This document shows positions 56,094-64,000 of a stretch of DNA of 64,000 nt, piece after piece (within the stretch, counting starts at the first letter, position 1; every line of letters begins with the position of its first letter). The DNA comes from Periconia sp. R9002. Its lineage: Eukaryota > Ascomycota > Dothideomycetes > Pleosporales > Periconiaceae. The notes below the pieces were generated by a model. That model was not told where the DNA came from, ran no database searches, and worked only from the letters and a program-made list of their open reading frames with translations. The stretch is from assembly GCA_023627715.1 (NCBI GenBank), contig JAMAHW010000085.1, positions 124,001 to 188,000 on the forward strand, given 5' to 3'. The translations under genes were made by a program, and so were the position numbers.

Positions 56094-57579
56094 TTCCCAT
56101 GGCCAGATTAAGAATGATTCATAATATCGAGGCCTTCCAAAGTTTTTGATGTCGAGTTTAAAAGTTCGCACAAGGAGAATGATGTAAAGCTGCCTGCAGT
56201 GACCGGAAACTCAGCCACATTGCTGCTCGCTTGATTCGCATGCATGCAGGCAGGCATCCTAATATCCCAGGCTGATGCGTCAAACCAGTACGTCTTGAAG
56301 TAGGAATAAGAGGCAAAATTCAATACTTACACATAAAGCACAATAAAAACATGCGGTTCAAGCTAGGAGTTCTAGTAATGAAGGCGCTCCGCCTCCGCCA
56401 CCTTTTTTTCTATGCGCTTCGAATATTTATTATCTGTGCAGAAAACGATCTCCAGGTAGTGAGTGATTCGCCATTATTCCTTCGCAAAAACAAACCAAAA
56501 AAATCTGTTACAGTCCAAAAATCGCAATAATACACTATAGGTATTATTAAGTCTAGCTCTACCCAAGATCATCTGCGCAGAATTAACAGTGAATGAAGTA
56601 TCTAAACAAAACTAAAAATAGCAATAGATACTTCTCTCACTCCTCTCCCTTCTCTACCCTAAAAAACCCACTCGAATCAATCAAACAAAAAACCTACCCA
56701 AAAAGCCCTAACAATTTTAGATTTCTGGAAGAAGAAGGAGGAAGGAGGAAGGAGGAGGAGGTGTGTATAATAATAAGGGGATATATATATATATATGTAT
56801 GTGTTAGAGTTATAGGTGTACTTCGAGGTTTAGAAAATAAGATTTAAGGTATTTATAAGATGAGATAAGTAAAATATAGTAAGTATATAATAATGTCTGT
56901 TGCTGTGCTGAGTACGTATGGTGGGTGTTATATATGAAATTGGTGTTTTTGGTTATTTTTTAGAGATTTTAAGATAGAAATTAGATTGGGGGACTAATCA
57001 ATACGATTTATATCTTAAACAACAACAAGAATAATAGGTAATTAACCAACCATGGAAGAGGAGGAGGAGGAGGAGTGAAGTGAAGTGTGGGTATGTAGTA
57101 TATTGAGGAGAGACGGAAGAGAAAGGGTAATGAGGATGATGATGATGATGATGATGGGTAGATAAATACAAGTCCTCGTCCTCCCAAAACAATGGAAAAA
57201 AGAGAGCAGCAAAGGATCCCCACGCACCTTATACATACAGGAGATTAAGGAAAAGACCGACGGGGAAAACGGGAAAATAAAGGGTATATCCATCCATCCA
57301 TCAAATCACTTGAGCCATCTTCACTCCCTTAGATAGATCGTTGACGAAGAAAGATGACGGAGAGAGAGAGAGAGAGGAAATAAATCAACTCCGTTTTAAC
57401 GCCACTCCCATGCCCCATGCCCGTGCCATGCCCATGCCATGATGTCGTAATCCTCGTAGAAAACATATATGAAACGCCAAACAGCACAGCACCGCACCAA
57501 AACCAAAAAACCAAAAAAAACACAGGTAAAGTGTGTGGGGAAATCACACTAGAAAATTATAAAGAAACCGCTAAAAGAC
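56094..57579. other. intergenic with simple repeats
   Basis: 1.49 kb between the HET start codon and the stop codon of the SP-RING gene. It is AT-rich and holds an (AT)8 tract at 56781-56796, a (GAT)7 tract at 57135-57156, a (GA)8 tract at about 57360-57376 and an imperfect ATGCCC repeat at 57410-57441. These fit a long 3' untranslated region or plain spacer. No gene is seen. Confidence 0.5.
57135..57156. repeat. (GAT)7 microsatellite
   Basis: Seven and a third copies of the trinucleotide GAT/ATG lie in a run downstream of the SP-RING gene. Confidence 0.9.
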
Positions 57580-60500
57580 TTAATCGCTAAGATCAATAAC
57601 CCTATCCGTCATCACCGCAGCGCGAACATCGCCGACGGGGGAATCGTGGTCGGCCACACCCTCCAGAACCTCCGCTTTGGGGGTCCACCTCGCCTGCTGA
57701 TCGAGAATGATGGCCCGCGTGTTCTGCAAGCCCTGGCTGACGAGCTCATCGCGAACCTGCTCCATGAAGCCATCGACGACGAGATGCTGCGGGCGCGCGT
57801 CGCCGTTACAGATGGGACACTTCCAACTGTCCGCCGCCGACACGTTGCCAAAGAGCTTGCGCGTCTGGAGGAAGGTGGCGAGGTCGAAGCAGTCGTAGTG
57901 CAGGCAAGCTCTGCCGCGGGCGGGGACGTCGCACATTTTGGAGGCGCTGAAGGGGTCGAGGAGGCTGACGGACAAGGTGCTTTCGACAATGGCGATTTCG
58001 TCGTCCGAGTCGTCACCCGTCGGGGTCGACTTGCTGAGCTTCTCGAGGATGTGCGACTTGCTCTCGGCGACGCTAATGTGGCGGAGAGTACGGCACTCAT
58101 CTACGATATCCGCGCTGCTCTTGAACCCAATGATCTCTATAGCGACGAGATAGTCAAGATAGCTGATATCGTCCGGCGTGCGGTTGATGGCAACCTCGAG
58201 CGTATTTTCGCCTTCGCGCACATACGGGGTGAGGTCTATGGGCATATCTTTCCCGTGATGCAACTTTTTCCGCTGGTGCAGATGCTCGCCATTGAAGACA
58301 AAGTATGAATGGGGAATCCACGACGTGTCGGCGAGGAACCATCTGTGCTCGTCTGGGAGCGTCGACGAGGGCCACTTTATACAGCGAAGTCGCAGCATGC
58401 AGCTTTTGTCGGTAACGGTTCGGGAAGGAGGCGCCCCGGGAGCAACTTCCTGGTCTGATGGAATCGCTCGCATGTCTTCGGCCGATACGTTGAAGGTCCA
58501 TTTCTCGATTTTGTGGCCGGCATCTGTCAGACGCAGCGGCCCCTTCAAGCAATCCTTGAGATGCTGATAGAGCGGTGTCCCTGGGGGCTGCGCATGCATC
58601 GTCGCACCCCTGAGGAAAGCTTGATGAAGAGCGAACCGAGAAGGGTCTGGCAGACGTTGCTGTGGCAGATGGTGGCCGGGCCGCGGAAGCAGAGTCGTAA
58701 TGCGAGGCGACTGTGGGTTGCCCGAGTACGAATGTGGCCGCGACTGAGTTTGTGGAAGGCGAGGCCGTCCACGCGGATTTCCCTGATGCGTTCCAGACGA
58801 AGGTACAGTTACAGCGGACGCGGGGCGAAAATTAGTGTGATTAGGAACGTGTGCTGCTGCTGCTACTGCTGCTGCTGCTGCTGTTGCTGGGCTTGTCGTT
58901 GCGACCCAATTCATCGATGGCCGTTTTTGCCTCCGCTGCTGCTGTAAGCTCTGCTGCTGCTGCAAATTCTGCTGATGTTGCAGATTCTGTTGCTGTTGCA
59001 AATTCTGTCGCTGTTGTTGCTGCTGCTGTTGCTGCAGATTTTGCTGTAAATGCTGCTGCTGCTGCTGCTGCAAGTTCTGTTGCTGCAATTGGCCCGAAGG
59101 CGCTGATGGCTGGGGAGTGATTGGCGGCGGTGGAGGAATGGTGGTAGTGGACCCAGGTCGGGCTGGCATCCGGTGCCGCTCGCTCCAATTCTGCAACGGG
59201 ACGCCATATTTCTGCCTCTCCTGCGTACGCAAGCTTTTCTCAACATCGGGCATGTGAGCGAGCCCGGAATTTTGCTGGCTGTAAAAATCCGCCTGGTTGG
59301 CATCCATGATGGCGAGGGCTTGAGCTTCGTACGGCTCCTGCGCCTGGGGATTTGGATTGTGCAACGATTCCCAAATGTGACGAAGACCCGACGTGAAGAC
59401 GATGCGCTGCAGAATAGGGGATACTATGCCCAGATCATGCACCAGCTCTCGCATCAAGGGTGGAAAGGCACGGCCGACGCATTCTGCTTTCAACATGCTC
59501 CACCGGAAGGATCGGTCGAAGAAATTGAGTGTAATCATCTCGAGATCTTTGTACCGCTTGGGATATAAGGAAGCTAGTCCTTCTATCGGCATGGGAAATT
59601 GGGCAAAGAAGGTCAAGGCGCTCTGGGAAAGCGGTGTATTGGCACCCAGAATCTCACCCAGTACCTTCATGGCGTGGGGAAAGGTGGGGTGTTCCCTCAA
59701 AGATGGCGGCAGATGTTCTGAGTACCAGGAAGCCACGCAATAGACCTGATTGATCATGAGAAAGACCCAATCGTCATCGTAGACGGCTTTTTGCACCACA
59801 TTCATTCGTTTCTCATCCCAAGGAAAAGTCTCGCCAAGCATGTGATTCTGGCGATGGGAGTTGATACACCGCAGACAGTATTCCTTGGAATACCACTGCT
59901 CCGGTACGTCTCTGTTTGTTCCGCTGTGCTCATTACCAGGGGCCTGTGGATTCCCATTTCTACTCTTACGGCGATTGGAAGTTTCGGCAGGGTGGGTTAG
60001 AGCGGGCGTGGAGGGTACAATAGCATTCGGTGGTGCGTATTGCGGTTGATGGAGGGATGGCGAAGGGTGGGAATTGGCGGTGGGGGCAGCGGAAGGGTTG
60101 GGAGCAATCTGGAGGTTTGTATTCGGGCGCATACGTTTGTCCGTGTTGGTCCATTGCTGCTGGATTGCTGTGTCGCTAGGTCTCTTCTGGCCGGCTCGAG
60201 TTGCGGCTGCTTGGCGTACGCCTTCCATAAACAAAGCATCGGGTGATGGTCGAGCAGGTACCGCTAGCGGGGAGGCCGATTCTGCCGTGCGTGCGCCACC
60301 ACCATCGCTTGGGGCGGGCGAGGGTAGAACGGTCGAAGGGGAAGGGATATTGCGGGTCACGGTCTGTGGAGGGAGGACATTGGGGAGTGTAGGAGAGTCT
60401 GAGAAAGGGCTATGATAGGGCGGTGGAGGTTGCGGTTGAGGGGTAGGTTGGACTTGGGTTGGTGGCGGCGGCTGGAGTTGCGGCGGAGGCGGTGGCGGCT

Positions 60501-60798
60501 GCGGGTTTAGAACGTTTTGTATGGTGGGAGGAATAACATGATGGTGGGTTTGGCCCGGGAGAGGGTACTGGCCGGAATTGGGGTGAGGGCGGGGGGCATT
60601 GTACGATGCGTTTGGCGTCGCTATGGCAGTCGGGGTAGCATGTAATTGTGGTAATGTCTGGTAGGATGGTTGACCGGCGACTGCTCCCATCATCATCCAC
60701 GACTTTCGTCTCCCACCCAGGTTTCCCAGCGCACGATTCAGAGTGTTTGCTGTAGCGGCAGCATCGGCGGCACCGGCCGTGTGGGCGGAATGGGGCAT
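57580..60798 (-). CDS. SP-RING (MIZ-type) SUMO E3 ligase, PIAS/Siz-like
   Basis: An intronless frame of 1072 residues from the ATG at 60798 (MPHSAHTAGAADAA); the frame extends 84 bases further without an ATG. The first ~330 residues are Pro/Ser-rich and disordered. A conserved region (about 335-560) includes CLRCINSHRQNH and then helices. A Gln-rich tract coded by CAG-type repeats follows. A beta-rich PINIT-like region (about 740-900) precedes the SP-RING at 956-998: CDVPARGRACLHYDCFDLATF then WKCPICN. The last residues, VIDLSD, form a classic SUMO-interacting motif. Such proteins sit in the nucleus and speed transfer of SUMO from Ubc9 to targets. The layout is that of a large fungal MIZ protein rather than yeast Siz1, which has a SAP domain that I do not see here. 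Confidence 0.88.
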   Translation of the reverse strand: MPHSAHTAGAADAAATANTLNRALGNLGGRRKSWMMMGAVAGQPSYQTLPQLHATPTAIATPNASYNAPRPHPNSGQYPLPGQTHHHVIPPTIQNVLNPQPPPPPPQLQPPPPTQVQPTPQPQPPPPYHSPFSDSPTLPNVLPPQTVTRNIPSPSTVLPSPAPSDGGGARTAESASPLAVPARPSPDALFMEGVRQAAATRAGQKRPSDTAIQQQWTNTDKRMRPNTNLQIAPNPSAAPTANSHPSPSLHQPQYAPPNAIVPSTPALTHPAETSNRRKSRNGNPQAPGNEHSGTNRDVPEQWYSKEYCLRCINSHRQNHMLGETFPWDEKRMNVVQKAVYDDDWVFLMINQVYCVASWYSEHLPPSLREHPTFPHAMKVLGEILGANTPLSQSALTFFAQFPMPIEGLASLYPKRYKDLEMITLNFFDRSFRWSMLKAECVGRAFPPLMRELVHDLGIVSPILQRIVFTSGLRHIWESLHNPNPQAQEPYEAQALAIMDANQADFYSQQNSGLAHMPDVEKSLRTQERQKYGVPLQNWSERHRMPARPGSTTTIPPPPPITPQPSAPSGQLQQQNLQQQQQQHLQQNLQQQQQQQQRQNLQQQQNLQHQQNLQQQQSLQQQRRQKRPSMNWVATTSPATAAAAAVAAAAHVPNHTNFRPASAVTVPSSGTHQGNPRGRPRLPQTQSRPHSYSGNPQSPRITTLLPRPGHHLPQQRLPDPSRFALHQAFLRGATMHAQPPGTPLYQHLKDCLKGPLRLTDAGHKIEKWTFNVSAEDMRAIPSDQEVAPGAPPSRTVTDKSCMLRLRCIKWPSSTLPDEHRWFLADTSWIPHSYFVFNGEHLHQRKKLHHGKDMPIDLTPYVREGENTLEVAINRTPDDISYLDYLVAIEIIGFKSSADIVDECRTLRHISVAESKSHILEKLSKSTPTGDDSDDEIAIVESTLSVSLLDPFSASKMCDVPARGRACLHYDCFDLATFLQTRKLFGNVSAADSWKCPICNGDARPQHLVVDGFMEQVRDELVSQGLQNTRAIILDQQARWTPKAEVLEGVADHDSPVGDVRAAVMTDRVIDLSD
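58845..59090. repeat. CAG/CTG-rich tract coding for polyglutamine
   Basis: A stretch of CAG, CAA and related codons (read on the minus strand) encodes Gln runs broken by Asn-Leu pairs (QQNLQQQQ type), next to a short Ala run. It lies inside the SP-RING gene and is prone to length change. Confidence 0.9.
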
Positions 60799-63594
60799 GG
60801 CACAGGCGAGATTGCAGCTGAGCAGGTGCTTGAGCTGAGGATGTGTACAATATGGGCGGTAGCCGTGTGCAGGCGTGTGCAACTACCGGTAGAATTTGGA
60901 TCCCAGCGACCAGCGACCCGACGACGCACAGAGCAGAATGGATCTGGAGACGTGCGGGACCATGCTGGGACCGAGGACCAGCGCGAGACGGAGGGCGAGG
61001 GCGAGGGCGAGGGGGTGTTTATATAGCGAGGGGGGTGGTAAGGTAAGAGAAAGAGAGAGGTGAGGTGAGGTGAAGTCGAGGTTGCGGTTAGCGGTGTGGA
61101 GGATGATGGATGGCAGGATGGATGGATCGTTAGGTAGGTAGGTAGATGCATGCAAGGCGAGGGGTGCAAGGATAATAAGCAGACTAGCAAACGACCCCAT
61201 ACATATCTATTTATTTCACTTGTGCACATGCAGTTCCCTATCCTTTTTTATCTTCTTCTGGTCTTGTTCTCTCACTTTGAGCCAGAACCCATGTGTCTAC
61301 CTACTTAATTACTTGACTCATTCCTTGATATAGGTACCCAATGACGCGTGAACGTTGACTGACATGTGCTAAGCGAGTCCCTACCTATTTTATTTCCTTC
61401 CGCACCCATCGCGGGACCCACCAGGGGGTTCTGTTCTGTTGCGCCACAATACTTGAAGAAATTGTGAGCGTCTATTAATTCATCAGTACTTCAATAGTTC
61501 CATAGTTTATGAGGAAAGAATATACAAAGTGCACTCACGATACACAACCAACAGGTAACCATCTCTCCTTCACTCTCCAATGCGGAGGTTAAACCGAGTC
61601 AGTTGCTGGAGTCAATACGAAGTCGTTTCGGAGCTTACATGCCTAGTTGATTCTGTCCCCCGCTCGCCTCCATCTCTCTCACTTGGTCCGTGTGCGCATT
61701 AGTAACAAAAGGTGAGAGAGTCAACATCACTTCCGATTCGTCGCTCTTCTCTTTTCGAATCCGCAGTAACGTTATACAAATACGGTAATCACGGATTTGT
61801 CGTCGATTTTCTTGGTTTTGTTCTTCCAGGAGTACACGATGCCTCATGATCAATTCCGATAACGGTGTTGAGGAAAGAAGCGAGGGTTGACGCATGGTTG
61901 TAAAGACTGATTGATTGGTGCCGATGGTAAAGGTTCGAGAGAGAAACCGTTGAGGCGCGTTAACATACAGGTTTGCGGGCGATTCAAGGTTTGATTCTTG
62001 TCGGGAGGAGATGTACACATAAATCCGGCTTTTTCATGTGTGATACGATGGGAGCCGGTCCAAGCTTTGTTGGGGTATATGTGATTATGTAATCACGTCT
62101 GAGAGTCTCGGAATCACATGATTATCTCAAGAGTCAAGGTCACGTGGATTGAGTTCAACATGCATGCACGCGGGATCCGACTACGAAATGCATGTCGAGA
62201 GGCCATCTCCAGCTTGACTGTTCTGCTTTTTTTTTTTCGTTTTCAAGTGTTCAAATGTTGTTTCCATCCCGTCCAGATTGAGCCAAAACGAAAGGGGCAG
62301 GAGACGATAACGACAAAAGTCCAAGACCAAGGCAAAAAGGAAAGTTGTTCCTGCCACCGTCCACCCGAAAAGGAATGCAGAAAAGAAAGATAGCAACAAA
62401 ACACACTCTCCTCACTCCTTTAAAAAAGCGATCATGAAGGAGCTGCGGCGGAAAGTCCTGTAAGGTCTATGTAGGTACGGGCGATCACCACATCGGGCGA
62501 GACTAACATTCAACTAGTACCGATGGGCGCGTAACAGTAGAATCAAGATCAATGGCAGGATCACGAAGGTGCAGCTCGGACCTGAGGTTGGCCCCGGGGG
62601 GCGGCGTTCATCATGTCGGTTCTCGATGAGCATTGAGAAGATGATAATGGGTGGGTATGTAGTTGATGTTGGGTTTTGTAAAGGACTCGGGGAGATACTA
62701 CATGTACGAATGTTTAATACGTCCGTACATCTATATGGTCTCATCCAGTCGAATCCTGTTTCTATAAAGGAGAAGGATTGATTGACTGGCGCTTGCAAGG
62801 TGGGACGAAGTGGCATTGGTGGCGGCAGACGGATGGGATTGCATTGATGGAGGGCCATAGTTAATAAAGAGGTGCTATTATTACCTTGCCTATTGCATCC
62901 CACCCCCTGTTGCCCTTCGCTTTTTCTGTACGTGTCGCCCCATTGTCATGTGCCTTGTTCGTCTCAATGAGGCTGGTCTGTATACCTATCCAGACAGGTC
63001 CACGTATCTATCCATCTTCTCTAACTTATACGTACATCTGATGTACTTTATTACCTAACCTCTACCTTTTCCTTTCCTCTCTCCTCCCTCCTCCTCTTCA
63101 ACATTCACTCTCCTATCCTATTCTATCCTACTTGGCCCCATACTTATATTCCTACGGCCGTGGCGCTTGCTTCTGAAAGCTTGTTCCTGGAACGGAGGGC
63201 CCGCCGCCACCCACTTCTGGCTTGCTCGGCCTGTTCAACCTGCACCACCTCAAACCTTCTCCTGGGACCTGCGCAGGCAAGACTGTCTGATTGTCGGCTT
63301 GATTTGATTACTTGCACCTCTTTGGCAGACCATGTTTTCCGCCGCCATTCACCCCCGACCACGTCCGTGAATCTTCTGCCTTGAACCCCATTCAACCACC
63401 ACCTCTTCAACCCTCCCGAGGCCCTCCGCTGGTGGAAGAGAAGAAGCGCCGTTGCATCTGGGGCCACCCGCCCACTCCTGCCCAGCCCACCTTTGGACCA
63501 CAACCACCTTAGGTACCTACCTCTCGTCCCTCGGCGCGCCTCGCCCTCCCTCCGCAATCCGCATCCCCGCGCGCTCAACAACACCATCGTCCTC
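60799..63594. other. large divergent intergenic region
   Basis: 2.8 kb between the SP-RING start codon (minus) and the Boi-like start codon (plus). It has G-rich purine strips (about 60985-61080), (TAGG)n and (GATG)n short repeats near 61100-61145, a poly-T run near 62228-62239 and pyrimidine-rich leaders near 63050-63600. The left part probably is the long 5' untranslated region of the SP-RING gene, the right part that of the Boi-like gene. Two open frames (see below and 62514-62903) are not convincing. Confidence 0.5.
61635..62018 (-). CDS. possible small hypothetical protein
   Basis: An open frame of 127 codons with a polar middle part (MRHRVLLEEQNQENRRQIRD). No domain, signal peptide or membrane segment is recognised, and the true start, if any, may be internal (MRQPSLLS). 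I list it because it is the only frame in the 2.8-kb spacer with a protein-like helical stretch. It may be accidental. Confidence 0.2.
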   Translation of the reverse strand: MYISSRQESNLESPANLYVNAPQRFLSRTFTIGTNQSVFTTMRQPSLLSSTPLSELIMRHRVLLEEQNQENRRQIRDYRICITLLRIRKEKSDESEVMLTLSPFVTNAHTDQVREMEASGGQNQLGM

Positions 63595-63938
63595 ATGGCC
63601 CCCCGGACGCAGACGGAAAATTCGCGCCCGGGCGATCTCCTCGTGGTTGTGCGTAAGTAATCCGCATGTCATCTATCTGATGCTCGACCCGCCCGCCCGC
63701 TCCTCGTACGGCGGCTCTGCGCCGGACAAGCGAGCAGCGCGCCCTTCCCCTTCAAGCGAAATGAGATGATGCTGACTGCCCCTCCCAACTCCAGATGAAT
63801 TCCAAGCCCGCAGTCCCGACGAACTGGCTCTGACCCGCGGCGACCGCATCGAACTCATCGAGCGCGACGATGACTTTGGCGACGGCTGGTTTCTAGGCAG
63901 GAACACCGAGACGGGCGAGTCCGGCCTATTCCCCGAAG
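63595..63938 (+). CDS. Boi1/Boi2-like SH3 polarity protein, 5' part
   Basis: The gene runs off the window end. Two exons are visible, 63595-63652 and 63795-63938, separated by a 142-nt intron; a GTACAT donor at 63939 begins the next intron. The encoded 67 residues start MAPRTQTENSRPGDLLVVV and then form an SH3 domain: HEFQARSPDELALTRGDRIELIERDDD, with GDGWFLGRN and the closing GLFPE. The combination of start, DDDFGDGW and position matches fungal Boi proteins, which carry an N-terminal SH3, often a SAM domain, and a C-terminal PH domain. They link Cdc42 and Bem1 to exocytosis at growth sites. The downstream domains are outside the window, so other SH3 scaffold proteins remain possible. Confidence 0.7.
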
Positions 63939-64000
63939 GTACATGCCCACTTCTTCCTCCACCACGTTGGATCCACGCGCTATATGTTAGGTATATATGT

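Noticed and set aside
57646..58308. 220-codon frame on the plus strand
   Set aside because: Antisense to the SP-RING domain region of the SUMO ligase gene.
62514..62903. 129-codon frame on the minus strand with a hydrophobic end
   Set aside because: Pro/Thr/Ser mix without a domain; start and surroundings give no support.
1..64000. CRISPR arrays, prophage or bacterial operons
   Set aside because: The window is plainly a fungal nuclear genome with spliced genes; no such repeats were seen.

Overview
The window is nuclear DNA of a filamentous ascomycete (Pezizomycotina). The signs are many short spliceosomal introns (about 47-120 nt, GT..AG, CTNAN-like branch sites), single-gene transcription units on both strands, and fungal-only families: Zn2Cys6 regulator, GWT1, sphingolipid C9-methyltransferase, HET protein, SesB-type NLR, CBM1-bearing secreted enzymes and a fungal rhodopsin-fold membrane protein. 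Plant-polymer enzymes (GH62-CBM1, AA9-CBM1, GMC oxidoreductase) suggest a plant-associated or saprotrophic fungus. The exact class cannot be told from the sequence alone. All spliced models were built by hand from reading frames and splice signals.

Layout. 1-7 kb: an EXPERA-like membrane protein, then a catabolic-looking trio of Zn2Cys6 factor, sugar-epimerase-like TIM barrel and alpha/beta hydrolase. 7-14 kb: a Ser/Thr kinase carrying two C-terminal ubiquitin-like domains, divergent from a HeLo-like/pseudokinase protein that resembles MLKL in domain order, followed by an RBR E3 ubiquitin ligase. 14-20 kb: MFS transporter, METTL21-like methyltransferase, secreted S28 peptidase. 21-32 kb: GH62 arabinofuranosidase with CBM1, a short-chain dehydrogenase, and housekeeping genes for recombination (Sfr1), GPI anchors (GWT1) and mitochondrial import (TIM10), plus a basic disordered orphan.

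32-39 kb: sphingolipid C9-methyltransferase, GMC oxidoreductase, rhodopsin-like membrane protein. 39.8-44 kb: a kinase fused to nine CCHC zinc knuckles, a small uncharacterised protein, and a decayed phosphotransferase. 44-50 kb: AA9 LPMO with CBM1, a short-chain dehydrogenase and a membrane protein gene interrupted by an in-frame TGA. 50-56 kb: a self/non-self recognition pair, an NLR (SesB hydrolase, NB-ARC, TPR) convergent with a HET-domain gene. 57-61 kb: an SP-RING (PIAS/Siz-like) SUMO ligase. 63.6 kb to the end: the first exons of a Boi-like SH3 polarity protein that runs off the window.

The most interesting part is 7.3-13.9 kb. An apparently active kinase with ubiquitin folds, a membrane-attacking-type HeLo-like domain on a kinase fold lacking catalytic residues, and an RBR ligase lie side by side. 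This recalls a kinase/pseudokinase death switch with ubiquitin signalling. That functional link is inference from domain content and gene order only. The second candidate is the kinase-zinc-knuckle fusion at 39.8-41.8 kb, whose knuckles repeat every 17 residues and whose last two introns split a knuckle at the same codon.
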